Part shown: piece by piece, positions 48,480-60,990 of the stretch
Layout of the letters: every line of letters starts with the position of its first letter
Numbering within the stretch: position 1 is the first letter of the stretch
Assembly: GCA_022393335.1 (NCBI GenBank)
Contig: JAJEKB010021191.1
Location: forward strand, 1,391,930-1,455,929
DNA length: 64,000 nt
Direction: 5' to 3'
From: Macrotrachela quadricornifera
Taxonomy: Eukaryota > Rotifera > Eurotatoria > Philodinida > Philodinidae
Notes under the pieces: generated by a model
Told to the model about the DNA's origin: nothing
What the model saw: only the letters and a program-made list of their open reading frames with translations
Databases searched by the model: none
Program-made: the position numbers and the translations under genes

Positions 48480-49059
48480 AATGGCAACAATGCCGATATT
48501 CCAACACACGAAGCAACAGGATTAATGACAGCGACAAAATAAGACAATCCAATTTATCTCATGGAATGAAGAACACTGAATAACAAATGCACTCATATAT
48601 TCTGTTTACTCATTGTTTTTGTTTCATCATTTTTGAATAAAAAAAAATGATGCATTAAAATCCGAGGTAGTCTTTACCATGTTAATACTCTCTGGACAAA
48701 TAATCAGAGAAGATTTTCATTTTGTCATATATCACGTTTAGTAACGGAAGAAATAAGGAACGAATTATTACAATTTGTCACATACACACGTTGAGTCAAT
48801 TTTATTTTGATGCAAAACGCAAGAGATTGATAAAAAAATACCAAATACTTGATAAAATCGCAAGTTACAAATGAACGTGATTTTTTTATGCTGATTCTCG
48901 ATGCAAATATTCTTTTCATAGAAATATTCCATTCATTATTGCATATAAGCTATTAGTTGTATGTTGCAAATTTTCTTTTTTTCCTATTGATACTTTCTAA
49001 GACACTATATGCGAAGCGATATTGTAAGAATAAGGATGATAGTGACCAATGATTTTCAA
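48480..49059. other. Intergenic upstream of NHL-REJ gene
   Basis: Nothing recognised. It presumably includes the promoter of the large gene that follows. Confidence 0.4.
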
Positions 49060-52000
49060 ATGTGGTTGTATATTCTGATCGTTGTTTCTCGAATAAAAGC
49101 AAAGTCAGGTTCGTATTGAGTGCATGTCAAAGGCATGCTAGTGCTTTTTTGATGATAAATTAAATAAATATATATCATGTATGTAATAATAGAAGTCTCA
49201 TACAATCAACCGAAATTATCTCCATGTACCTCGTGGAGCACCACTGGAATCACATTTGCAAACTCGACTCTAATCGGTTCGAAACCATTGGGTCTTTTCA
49301 TCAACAGGGACAATACTATCTATATAACTGAATCGGCCAAGGGACGTGTACGAGAATGGCGGAATGGGAATGTTAATACGACGAATATTATTTTTAGCGG
49401 TTTGAACGAACCTTGGGGACTTTTCGTTACCATTGATGATGACATTTATGTCGACAATGGTGCCAGTGGTAATATAAAGAAATGGGTATCAAATGAAACG
49501 AGAAGTGTTGTCGTGATGAACATTACCAGTTATTGCTCGGGCCTATTCATTGACATCGCTAATTATCTTTATTGTTCTTTGGAATTTGAACATATAGTGG
49601 TGAAACGATCGTTATACACTGGTGAATCACATATAGTTGCCGGTACAGGCGCTTCTGGAAATAATGCTACTGCGTTGAATAAACCTTATGGAATATTTGT
49701 TGACATGAACTTTTCTTTATATGTCGCAGATTGTGTCAACGATCGTGTTCAGTTTTTTAAATACGGAACAGTGAATGGATTGACAGTAGCAGGATCCAGT
49801 GCAAAACCTAGTTTTACATTGAACTGTCCAGCAGCTGTATTTTTCGATAAGGATGATTACTTATATATCGTTGATAATGAATACAATCGTATTGTTCGAT
49901 CAGATCCTAATGGTTTTCATTGCATCATCGGATGTTCCAAAATTCGGGGACCGGCTGCTAATCAATTAAATTATCCGATCGCTGCCGCTTTCGATACTTT
50001 TGGAAATATCTTCGTTGCTGACCAAGATAATAATCGCATCCAAAAGTTTGTTATCATGGTAAATGCATGTAGTAAGTGAACTACTTATATCATCAAAACT
50101 TCTTGTTCATTTTTTTAACATTGTAGGCGATTCTGAAATCTTGCAACCGGTGACGTCTAGGACTACGACTCTTCAAGATTCTAGTCAGTACAATCTTTTC
50201 TCATTTTCTCTCTATTTACCATAGACGACTTTTCACAGTATCTACAATAACAACAACCACCACTGATTATGAACTTTCAGATTCTACATACAGTGGAGAA
50301 AGCGGTGAAAGCGATGAGAGTTATTATATAATCTTTATATTTCAATCATAAAAATCCAAAACTTACTTCTTTTTATAGAAAGTACAACATCCTTCAGATC
50401 AACAACAATAACAATAACAATAACAGCAACAACAACAACAACAACAACAACAACAGCAGCAGCAATAACAACAACAACAACAACAACAACAATAGCAATA
50501 ACAACAACAACCACGGCTGATTATGAAGTTTCACATTCTGTATACGGTAGAGAAAGCGATGAGAGTTATTCTATAATCTTTATATTTCAATCATACAAAT
50601 TCAAAACTTGCTTTTTTTTTATAGAAGGAACAACATTCTTCAGATCAATCACATATCAAAGTAAGCAACGATTGAATAATTCGACAACATTCTTTTTAAC
50701 ATTGTTCTTCCATAGCTCTCATCACAACGACAGTCGATCAGTCATCTATCGGTATAGTATTTTTACAATATTTTCAATGCTAAATTGTATTCGTTTTTTA
50801 AAAGAAACATCACCTACCACACTTCCATTAGCATCAATGTTATATCAAAGTAAATCTCAATGAAATAAAAAATAATTGTGCATAGTATTGTTTTTTTATA
50901 GTCTATAGTACAACAAAGATTATGCAATCAACAACTGGCCCTCATCCAGGATCCACTAGTACAACATTGTCTCAATCGTCGTCCACGGAATCACCAATCA
51001 ATCGAAGTAGATATCAATTCGGTGAGAATAATATTTTTTGATATTTATCATATGATAGGTTGTGTATGGCCTATTATTACTGAATCATCATCCTTATCAA
51101 AACCGATCAAATTTCAACGAAATGAAGATATTTACATTGTTGCACAGATCATATTCAATTGCAATCGTTCATTAGCATATGAAATATTATGGTCAATAAC
51201 TAGTTGTACATCTACGTGTTCTTTTTCAATTCAATTTGGCCCATCGATAAAGACTTCATCTAGTGATCTATTCATTCCAGCAAGACATCTTAATTACGGT
51301 ATCTATGAACTGAAATTATCTGTAACGATAATCGAACCAGCTAAGTTAACATCATCAGCAATGATCTATATCGAAATCACTGCATCAGATATTATTGTAA
51401 ATTTAGTTCCGTTTGGTACTTCATTTATTACCTTAGGTCATCGACAAGATCTAAAACTTGATCCAGGAACTTACTCTATTAATCCTGATGTAACAACATT
51501 CAATGCCAATGTACAGTTGATAATTTCATATTATTTTTTCTTAATCATTTTGATATCTAGGATTGGAAATATACTTATTATTGTCGAACCAATCATCTTG
51601 CCAACGATTCGTATTTTTATGAGCTTTCGATATCGTCATGTCTCTTGAATCGAACAGGTGTCAGTCATATTTTCAATATGATAATTTTAATCTTCTCTTT
51701 CTATTAGATAATAAAACCGCATGGACATTCAGTTCTAATACTACAACAGCATCATCGGTGATTATTCTTTCTGAATCTTTATTATCAAATCAATTCTATC
51801 AATTCATGGTTATTTTAATCCATCATGAAAACTCTTCTCGTCAATATCGTGGATATTCATTAGTCCACGTGACGAATACAAATGTACCGATGATTGTAAT
51901 GAAGTGAGTTATTATATCTGCATTCTTCAGCTTTTTAACACTATTTTAGTTCTACGCTTTCCATGATGCGTATATTAAAAGGTCAATTCCATTATATCAA

Positions 52001-54694
52001 TCCCACAACACAACTATCTCTTTATTCAGAATGTATTGGCGACTGTTCACTCTTATCAAACATTCAATGGCGCATCCATCAAGGGATACAAAATCAATCT
52101 ACGGGAAATGTTTATTGGTCTTTATTCGATCAAGTTAATGTGAATATAAATACAACCTATTTTCCTATTAATAATATGATGCTTACTGAAATCCGAGAAG
52201 TTATTTACTGGAATTTTGAAGTTATTTATTCGTTTGGTTCAAAAACCAGTTCCAGTAGACTTGAGTTTCAAATCAATCAATCTCCTGGGAATGGTTTTTG
52301 TGTGATCAATCCAAATAATGGCACAACTAGCACACTGTTTAATCTCACCTGTTCGAATTGGACTGATTCTGATGGAGTCAAAGATTATTCATTCTATGGT
52401 GTGTAATTTGCCTAATCTTTTCATTTTTTTTTCTTAAGCTTGTACTATCTTAGCATACACAACAAGTGTTTCTGATATAATGTTCCTTGGTTTCTCTAAT
52501 AAACCATCTGTACAACTTCGACTAGCAGCTGGAGAGACGTTCACCTCAAAATTGTTCATCATTGTTCAGATTCGAGATAAATATGATTGTATGGAAAAAT
52601 ATCAGATGCCACCAATTATCGTTACATCGGACTTATCTGAGATTAATGAATTAATCGATGTGTTACAAAACTCGAAAGAAGAAAGAAATTCTGATCTTCT
52701 TCTTCAATTTTTAGCCAATGGTGATCAAAATTCAGTTGGACAAATTATTACTTCACTCTCACAAGATTTGAATTTGAGAAATGATAAAAATATTGAATTA
52801 ATACTCTTAAGTAAGTCATTGACTGAATACATGATATCACCATTAGATGGGAAAAAACGACCGATCGTAAATCTCAATGATCCGCTTATTGATGAATACA
52901 AAAAACAATTGAATATGGATGCAATGACTCGCGAATATCTGATCTTCACTACAACCGAATTAGCAATCACAACAGTAGATAGCATAAAACTTCAAGCATC
53001 TGTTCTTGCTCAATTGACGAAAGTCACTCATCAGCTAACACGCTCTGCTGCAGTAATTGAATTTTTGTTCATAGACACTTCTAAAATTATATTTACAGAT
53101 GCAAGCATCAAGCAAATGTTATCAACTTGTTGTCAATTTAAAAGCAATTGAAAGACCAATTGAGTATGAAGATGTTCAAATAGCAATATCGTATATTGCT
53201 CAATGTGCTAGCAATGCTTTGACTGTAAGAAAATCTTTCCTTTGAATTTGATATCTTTGATTGTCATATTGAATGGAAATAACTTCTTTTCTAGGCAATC
53301 AATATACCATTACAAGAACGAGGAGTCATTTTAGATCTAGATTGGATTCGCGCAAATCCTTCTTCAATTGATTATGATGATAATTACGACACTTATTTAT
53401 CAAACCTAGGTAAGTGTTTGTGAAGAATGCGTGTAAAAATGTTTTATAGTTGAGTTTTACAAACAAAGATAATATATGGGAACAAAACAATTTCTATCAA
53501 AAACAATCGGTCAGTATTATTCACTTTTGAATTCTTTATTGATTTCGTGTAAAAATAGGCTAAAAAAATTCTTGTTGAAGTTGATAAAATAATCTCAATG
53601 ATTACATCTACCCTTCATATTTATCTCCATAATGATCAGAAGATGATCATCAATACATCTTCATTGTTTTTCTCATTGGAGACCATCCCTTTCCAATCTT
53701 TATTCAATAAAACTTTTCAATCCATTGATCGTGTTCAAATTTATATTCCTCCAACGATCCAATCCAATATGAATACTTATCCATCGGTTTTGTTTCGAGT
53801 AAGTAGTTGATCTTTTTCATAACCAATAACATATCTCTGTAGTCCATTGTTCGACCATTACCACCAGTGATTGATCTGAAATTTCAAGCAAATATCAGTC
53901 TCTCTATGTCTGTATCACTTTCTATCTTGAATTTAAATGGAACTGAAATTCCTATTCGTACTAACATCACTTATCCCATTGAATTGATTATTCCACGTGA
54001 TATTAATCTAATTGTACCAGTGATGAGAAGACAAAATGTCTCATCAAAATTGAATGATGAACAGCAACTCTTCTATCTACATGCTGTCAATATCACACAA
54101 TTAAATAGTAATCTCACTATTTCATCACACTTGGAAATACGTCCTCTCAATATCAGTCTGGCTTATTTATTAATTTATAAGTTTGATAATAAACCAAAGC
54201 TATCTTTGATGAACAATGACATTGATGGATGGTCTTTACTTTGTCCTCACAGTGAGTTCCGACCTAATATCTTCACTTATTGATTTATATGTATATAGAT
54301 TTAAGCAATGAGAGTATTCATACTCATTTTATTGATAATCAACAAACCGCTCATCATCAATGGGTTGTTTATGGTATTCGAGAATTAAACGTTACCGAGC
54401 AGGAACAATTCTGTTCAAATAACTCTCAGAAAAACCATCCGCCGATAACAAATACACCTTATTTTTTTTTATCAGACTATGAATTACGTAGTTATTTATC
54501 TGGTTGTTATTATCTTGATTCGGATAATAATTGGCAATCAGATGGTTTGTTAGTAAGTATACATACTTTTCAGACGAAAATAGTACTATTCATTTTCTAA
54601 TCAGGTTGGCCCGTTGACGAATCATTATCAAACTCAATGTTTTTCTACTCATCTCACTACTTCTACAAAGGAAGGAATTTCGTCATACAAATAA
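49060..54694 (+). CDS. NHL-propeller / REJ / GPS protein, many exons
   Basis: A gene of at least about 18 exons. Exon 1 (49060-49108) encodes the signal peptide MWLYILIVVSRIKAKS and exon 2 (49193-50071) six NHL blades such as PYGIFVDMNFSLYVADCVND. Exons 50127-50183, 50239-50319 and 50379 onward encode a Thr-rich linker through a CAA/ACA repeat, with small exons to about 51020. From 51059 (GCVWPIITES) an REJ-like ectodomain continues through exons ending 51657 and resuming 51708, and on past 53000. Junctions I checked (C L L N R T|D N K, R S A A|M Q A S) are in phase. Near the end, CYYLDSDNNWQSDGLL joins exon 54605-54694 with VGPLTNHYQTQCFSTHLTT, a GPS motif as in polycystin-1-like proteins. 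The protein stops 10 residues later, so the membrane part (PLAT, 11 TM) is absent. A secreted or cleaved recognition protein is likely. Exact borders of small exons are uncertain. Confidence 0.75.
50239..50660 (+). repeat. Tandem exon-intron duplication in the Thr-rich linker
   Basis: The segment from about 50262 (GATTATGAACTTTCAGATTC, then SGESDES-coding sequence, intron, and ACAACATCCTTCAGATCAA) is repeated from about 50518 with roughly 85 percent identity, including the intron and its acceptor. Between the copies lies a run of ACA/CAA triplets (about 50400-50512) encoding poly-Thr with Ala and Ile. Both copies keep the same intron phase, so the duplication lengthens the linker without breaking the frame. 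Confidence 0.75.
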
Positions 54695-54777
54695 TATTCG
54701 ATCATAAAAAAGCTTTACAAATATACAATAAACTATCATTTTGAAGGACAGTTCCTTCTTCATAATTCTCAAATTGA

Positions 54778-54965
54778 ATCAATATAAAATTTTTGTACTC
54801 GATCAGCACTCCAATCGAGGACATAAACATTACCCATATGATCAACCACGACTCGCATTGGACGAGATAATTCTGTAAATCAATTATCCTTATTTTGTTC
54901 GCTAGCAGTGATATCACCTTTTTTAGAATCTTTTTTCGTTGCATTACACGATTATTATCCATATC
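54778..54965 (-). pseudogene. NHL-repeat remnant
   Basis: On the minus strand, ELSRPMRVVVDHMGNVYVLD followed by WSADRVQKFYID is a clean NHL blade. It is preceded by less clean sequence (GDITASEQNKDN in a shifted frame, DNNRVMQ before it) separated by a stop. It lies 84 bp beyond the stop of the NHL-REJ gene in the opposite orientation, so the two face tail-to-tail. The rest of the propeller is not visible. Confidence 0.65.
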
Positions 54966-55516
54966 GGAAATAAGTAAACGGATTGATTTTGATTGACAAA
55001 GAGAAAAGTCGAATTTTTCAATTAATTGTTGTATGAGTTTATGTTCGTTCTTTGAAATCCTCTTGATTAAGATTCTTCAGATCAGTTTCGTTTTGAAGAA
55101 TATTAGCAGTAATTTGCGTATACATTGAATCTTTGATCAGTATAATAAGAATTAAAGTGATCTATTTAATATTATGAATATATAATGGACTATTTCGAAG
55201 TTAATATGAATACTTACGATTCGATATCGGCAATATGTATGAAAGAGATAGGCTAACAGCAAAGAGAAAGAATCTTATGACCCTAGACATAATATCAGGA
55301 GATAATGTGGGATATAACTTTGTCTACGATTCTATCAGAAAATAAAAGTTGATGATATAAAACAAAGATTTTGCACGTTGAAATGACCATTTAAAATACG
55401 AGAACTTGTTATCTTATTGTCGGATTGTGTAAACACAAACAATGATAAGAAAAGAAACATTTCTTCATCCGCTTAAAATATCATACATGAGGATTTGAAT
55501 AAATTTCATTCTAAAT
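54966..55516. other. Intergenic, nothing recognised
   Basis: AT-rich spacer between the NHL remnant and the next gene. Confidence 0.4.
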
Positions 55517-56100
55517 ATGTTCGTCATCATTCTGATTTTGTTAACTATTTCCTTAACTGGTGCGGATGTTCGTATTATTGATGATTGTCAATTACTTATT
55601 GTTGATGGATCTACTGCAACATTGGGTGCGACTCTTTCTTCTTCGAAATTGTTGGTTGAACGTGCTTTTTTACTTGAACCTACTAATTGGACTAGAGAAC
55701 AGATCATTAGTGATTTATTAAGTGCACCGAGTTTTGTTCGTTATGAGTTAGTCGATAGTAATTAATTTATTCTTGATGTTGGTGCAATTAATCTTCGAAT
55801 AAAACTCGAAATTCTTTATTTATACAGATGTTGAATATCCTTGGAAACACTGGTCGATGTTGTTTTACCGGTTTGTTTGATTCTCGACCAAATTCTTTCT
55901 CAAGTTGTTGTATCTCTAACAAAAGATCTACGAATTTTTTATCACACTGGGATTTAACACATAGTAAAAAATCCTTTCAGTCGCCTTATCACAACTGTTC
56001 ATGCGATTCAACGAAGCGTACATAAATCAAACCCTCGACATCGATTTGTATCCAAAGAATTATCGAATTGGTATTCTTACTATTGTCACGCCTTGAATAT
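55517..56100 (+). pseudogene. Broken gene for an unknown secreted protein
   Basis: An ATG begins MFVIILILLTISLTGADVRI, a good signal peptide, followed by 60 ordinary residues to ELVD. A GT donor near 55760 and the acceptor TTTATACAG at about 55827 join in phase to VEYPWKHWSMLFYRFV, after which TGA occurs. Downstream, other frames give DQILSQVVVSLTKDLRIFYH and LITTVHAIQRSVHKSNPRHR followed by SKELSNWYSYYCHALNM, which look like the continuing protein. At least two shifts are needed. I do not recognise the family. Confidence 0.4.
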
Positions 56101-57029
56101 GTGTAAATGATATTTATTTGAATAAATATCTGACCAAAGATGTGAATTTAAAAATCTTTATAGATACTAGTGAACAATCCAAAGAAAAAAGAATATTCTT
56201 CAATTAAAAGGGACTATTCCAAGGGTAGGAATAATCTTAGGAAAGATGAGAGATATTCCCAATACAAGAGAGCGAATGAAAAATATATGGGAAGTATGTG
56301 CTAACACTATCTATAGAACGGAAAAGAAAGAACGAAAAACAAATCGAATAATGACAGTCCATACCAATTTACTACACAGACAATGCGAAAAAGAAAAACT
56401 TTTTTCAGTCGTTGTACATGTTCTCATTGATGATGATGATGGAGCATTGGAAAAAGAGATTTTTCATGAAACATCTCCAGATAAGAAACTTGTACTACTA
56501 TGCATTGCTTAATTATTTAGTGGAGACAGAGAATCTTTTTGGACAATGTTGAAGTGTTTGCCATTGTACTCGAAGAGAATCTTCCATAGCCTCGTCCGAA
56601 ACCTATTGAAACGGAGTTCGATATTCTAAAAGAAAGGAAAAGAGAGAGATTTATTGAACGACAGAAATGAGCGACATACTTGTTCATCTGTTAGAAGAGG
56701 TTCTTCATCGAACGGCTTGTCTTATCGATAATTAATTCGATGGATACGTATCGATGACGGAATGAATTCCTTATCGACTATCAATGAAAATTTTTCTCAT
56801 CAGTTGAATATTCATTGGAAGATAAAATATCATTAAAGAGATTCTCTTTGACTACAGCGCTTTTCAAATGTTTCTTGATGATATCCTTCATTGTCGACGC
56901 AACTAAGTTATTTTTTCCAAAAGAAAATTGAAAAAAAAGTAAATTTGTCCAATGAAAAAATAGATGTATTCAATACTTTCTTCATCATTCAAGATTAATT
57001 GGATTGAAACGAATTAATGAATTTTTAAT
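56101..57029. other. Intergenic, nothing recognised
   Basis: A plus-strand frame at 56246-56512 is mostly charged residues and matches no family I know. Confidence 0.4.
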
Positions 57030-57591
57030 TTTAAAACCACGTTTCCTCTATTATAAGTGTGCAGTTCACAACTTTTATACTGTGCAACTTGTAGGGCATT
57101 TCAAGCTCTATAATATCCTTATAACCATCGGAGAAAAAAAGTTCCAGAGAAGGTCAAAACATAGGGTGAAATATGTTCCCAATACATGAATTTATGTCTT
57201 TTTTAACTGATATTTGGCAAGTTTTGGTCAGAAAACTGTTGTAGCGAACAAAATTGACGTCATATTCTGAATCAACATCAAAAACTGCATCGGCTCATGT
57301 ATGTTGCAATCATTTTTAACACAACTCTTTTTCATTTTTTTGACATTTGCCAATTTTTGTTGTAGTGTCATTTAATTACCTTAGAACGTGTTTCCCCCTG
57401 TCAAATTAAGGTTTAACAGAAATTATTTTTAACTCACGCTTGTGGGGAAGTAGGGAGAAATTTTCGATGAAAAAAATTGTGTTAAAAATGATTGCAACAT
57501 ACATGAGCCGATGCAAGTTTTTGATGTTGATTCAGAATATGACGTCAATTTTGGTCGCTACATCAGTTTTCTGACCAAAACTGGCCAAATA

Positions 57592-58819
57592 ACGGGTGGG
57601 CCGTAAAGAATGTCACCTTTTGTATTTTGACGATATCTCACTCATTTCTCATCGTAGCGAATCATTCTTTTTTTCAAAATATTCCCCGTTCAAAGCTCTA
57701 CAAAATATGCTGTTTTTATTATCGAAAATAACTTCCATCATTTTGATACATGCGATACAATCTATTAGTCCACGATGCACAATTTTCAAAGACAACTTGA
57801 TGACGAATCTTTCCGACCGCCCGCTTCACTTCGATGATGAGACTATTTTTCGACGTGACCTTATCCCAATTAACAGCATGAGCAAGTTCATTACATATTG
57901 AGTAGTCTAGAGGATTTAAATCTGGACTGTTTGGAGGCCAATGATCCTTGTCTATGAATGATGGAAAATTGTCTTTACACCATTGTTGTGTTAGATGATG
58001 GACATGAGGCTTTGCACCATCTTGTTGAAATGTCGAATCGGTTCCCAGGATGTCGTTTCCGTATTGGAGAGCTACTGGAAGCACTTCTCGAATGTATCGG
58101 TCATGATCGATCGTTCCTCCATCAAAAATGACAATTGGTGACACTCCCTTGGAACACGCAGCCAACCAAACCATGACTTTATGAGGAAATTTTCCTTTTT
58201 TGTTCTACGCCACCCTTTTTATCAGCTTCGGCTCGGCTGACTGCCCATATACGATTATTTTGAGAGTTGTAGATCCCAACTGTGTCGAAGAGTTTCACGT
58301 CCGAGAACAGAATATTTATCGTGTCCTCTTTTCGGAAATGTGTTCGTACCCAGTCCGAAAATTTTTCTCTTTATGTTCGTCGGTTAGCAGTGGTTCTACT
58401 ATTTTCTTATACGGTCGAAGAAGTAGATCATTCTTCAATATCCGAGGAACACTAGCGCGAGAAATATTTAGCTCAACAGCTAATTTTCGGCTGGTGACTT
58501 TTTTCTTCCGACACAAGCGATTCTTCACTTTTTGAATAGACTCCTTCGTTTGACTGTTCGAAGGCACAACGCGCCATTTAAATGTCGAAATATTTCCGAT
58601 GGACCTCCACCTTTTTTGTACTTTGAAAGTACGAGTCTTCGCAAATCTTTACTTTTCATTGTTGAAGAAAAGAACTAGAAAATCAAATGAACTAATATAT
58701 ATACTGTTTTGTAGAGGGTCAAACATGGAATCTTTTGAAAAAAAATTGATTCGTTAAGATGAAAATCCAATGAGATATTGTCAAAACACAAAAGGAGACA
58801 TTCTTTATGGCCCACCCGT
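57592..58819 (-). mobile_element. Tc1/mariner element, 1228 bp, TA target site
   Basis: The ends are inverted repeats of about 50 bp starting ACGGGTGGGCC and ending GGCCCACCCGT, each flanked by TA (57590-57591 and 58820-58821), the expected target duplication of this superfamily. The interior holds one minus-strand transposase gene (57719-58567). It is nearly complete and probably a relatively recent insertion. Confidence 0.85.
57719..58567 (-). pseudogene. DD37D mariner transposase, two frameshifts
   Basis: The N-terminal part (58567-58316) has a helix-turn-helix, KKKVTSRKLAVELNISRASV followed by PRILKNDLLLRPYK. A one-base shift near 58318 is followed by ILFSDVKLFDT (first catalytic Asp; the usual Glu after it is Val) and IYNSQNNRIWAVSR. 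A second shift in an A-rich run near 58187 precedes VMVWLAACSKGVSPIVIFDG, TFQQDGAKPH (second Asp) and WPPNSPDLNPLDY (third Asp). I count 37 residues between the second and third Asp, the spacing of maT-type elements. The stop is at 57719. Because only two small indels disable it, the copy is young. Confidence 0.85.
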
Positions 58820-59010
58820 TATTAGGTAAAAAAGACATAAATTCATGTATTGGGAACATATTTCATTCTATTTTTCGACCTTCTCTGGAACTTTTTTTTT
58901 CCGATGGTTATAAGGATTTTTTAGAGCTTGAAATGCCCTAAAAGCTACACACTATAAAAGTTGTAAGCCGCACACTTATTATACGGAAAAATCACTTACA
59001 ATAGGAAAAG

Positions 59011-60200
59011 CGTGATTATAAAATGCAGTATATTTTGGGAAAATCAGCTTTTTCGGTATTAAAGCCGAAGCTTTTCAACAATTCATATAAGCTTTTTGTT
59101 CAGCGTCACTTACTCTTTTAAATAGGATGTTGTCTCATCTTAACCGATACAATATGACAGAGATACACGCAAAACGATGAAAATGACATTTTTTCTCACT
59201 ATTCTGGACCTCCTACCTGTTCTGAAACCTATAACTTCGTCAAAACAAACCGTTAGAGCTCAGAAATTTATTCATAACCTCAGTTTTGTGTAGGGAATCG
59301 AATGATGATAAAAAAATTATATGTTAATTTCGACCATAAATTGGTAATTCTTGATAGGCTCATAAAGTCTCTGTTAATTATTTTCATAAGTTTTAGCTAA
59401 AAAGTACCATTAAGTACTTGTAAAAGCATGAAAAGTATGAGAAAGTACGTTTTAAAGCGGAAAAACTATAACAATGTACTACCAAAAGGAAAAAATAGTG
59501 GAAAAAATTACTTTATTTTATTTAATCAATATTAAAAATATTTAAAAGTGGTTTTTGTTCACGTTTTTTATATGGGACAATTTTTCCTTTTTAAAAGCTT
59601 CTTAGATATTTTGTATTCTTTATGACAGCTATAAGATTTGATAAAAAGTAAAAAATAGGATAAAATACGTCAGGTCAAGCGGTCCATTTCGCGACTTGAT
59701 AGGTATTCGCATAAGATAGGTCTTGAAGACATATGGATGTCCCTATAGTATAGGACTTAGGGAGCTATAGGTATCCATATAAGATAAGACATGATGACAT
59801 ATGGGTGCTATGATCCAAATTACCTTAAATGCAATTTTAAATGATTTAAGATGATCTCAGAGTTTCATTCAGTGTCTTACAATAGTTTGTTCATTCGCCG
59901 AAATATTTTCAGCTCCCATAGATAACACTCAGTACTATCTAATAACGTTTTCTTTTTATATGAAAGTGAAAAAAAAAGGAAGTTTTGGACTGGAAAAAGA
60001 GTTCGCAGCCGTTTTAGCGGACTGGTGCGAATTACCCGTACTAGTTTGGCTTACTGATCTGAATTACCCCATTTATGGTAATTCCGATCATGACCACACC
60101 GCTTTCGGCATTTCCGCTTATACTCTTTCATAATACATCCTTTTTCGAAGATTCTTTCATCAGCAGATAGAGGACATTTTGTTCTATTCATGATATAAAA
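59011..60200. other. Intergenic with a small tandem duplication
   Basis: Around 59697-59815 two diverged copies of a 66-bp unit (ATAGGTATTCGCATAAGATA against ATAGGTATCCATATAAGATA) lie in tandem. No gene is recognised. Confidence 0.4.
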
Positions 60201-60407
60201 TCAACTCTTCATTACGTGAAATGAAGGAGAACGGGAAAAAAATGAAATTTTGGATTTTTGATCACAATTATCCCGACATACTCTACAATCTGTACGACAT
60301 TCAAATAGGAGTTGTAGAAGAATACATGATAGCATGAGAAAGATTACGCTAACAATAATTTGTAAAAAAAGACCCCAGAGCTGCAATATCTTCAAGATCA
60401 TTTTCAT
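60201..60407 (-). CDS. Possible small membrane protein
   Basis: Sixty-eight residues from an ATG (MKMILKILQLWGLFLQIIVS) with one strong hydrophobic segment (about residues 9-36), then CRTDCRVCRDNC and a polar tail. The composition would suit a small single-pass or secreted Cys-rich protein. No homologue is recognised and there is no supporting splice or neighbour evidence. It may be a chance open frame. Confidence 0.25.
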   Translation of the reverse strand: MKMILKILQLWGLFLQIIVSVIFLMLSCILLQLLFECRTDCRVCRDNCDQKSKISFFSRSPSFHVMKS

Positions 60408-60776
60408 GAATACATTTCACATGAACCAACTTCGTTTGATTTAGGGATAAGTTTCGATCTTTCAGGCGAAAATAACAAAGTTATAAAATACAATCAATTA
60501 TTACTTCAACAATTTCAAGCAAACCACTTTTTAAGAGTATATTCGCTTATCTATTACCTAACTCAGCATCCTATAAATATACTAGTGAAAACTCGAAAAT
60601 GTCAATATTACTTTATTATGAAATTAACACATCATGTTATTCATGATTAACTATAAATTAAAATGATGAAATACATGCATAATTCATATGCTTATGATCG
60701 TCTTATCGATGATGACCATTAGAAAAAGCTGAATTGTTCGACTGATAAAACAAAAATAGTTAAGTATAAGTCTTAG

Positions 60777-60990
60777 TCAGTTGCTAGATTGTTTGTTTGG
60801 AGGATTAGAGTCAGATCCATTGGTCGTTGGAGGAGCCATTAAAATTTCTTCTTTTGGTCGAGCACTACTTTTTGGACCATCCACAATATAATCGAGGGTC
60901 AGAGAAGTATTCGAAGCGCAATTGGTGCTACATATAATATTACTAGCGCTGGGGTCAGCGCAAGAAGGATCGAACACCATCGTGTCTATA
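60777..60990 (-). CDS. Possible terminal exon of an unknown gene
   Basis: A minus-strand acceptor (CTATTTATAG) at about 60987 is followed by an open frame, DTMVFDPSCADPSASNIICS, continuing to SNPPNKQSSN and a stop at 60777. It is rich in Ser, Pro and Asn with four Cys. Upstream exons were not identified. It might be the 3' end of a gene or a small protein starting at the ATG at 60980. No family is recognised. Confidence 0.25.

Larger units (their letters stand above)
57030..59010. mobile_element. Foldback element interrupted by a mariner
   Basis: The left arm (about 57030-57345) is inverted and repeated as 57465-57589 plus 58820-59000. The second arm is split exactly where a mariner copy sits (57592-58819). 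If the mariner and one TA are removed, the right arm reads through as the complement of the left-arm segment around 57197-57225. The restored foldback would be about 0.75 kb with arms of about 300 bp and a 120-bp loop. It encodes nothing. Confidence 0.8.

Noticed and set aside
58200..58535. Plus-strand frame of 111 residues
   Set aside because: It is the antisense shadow of the mariner transposase.
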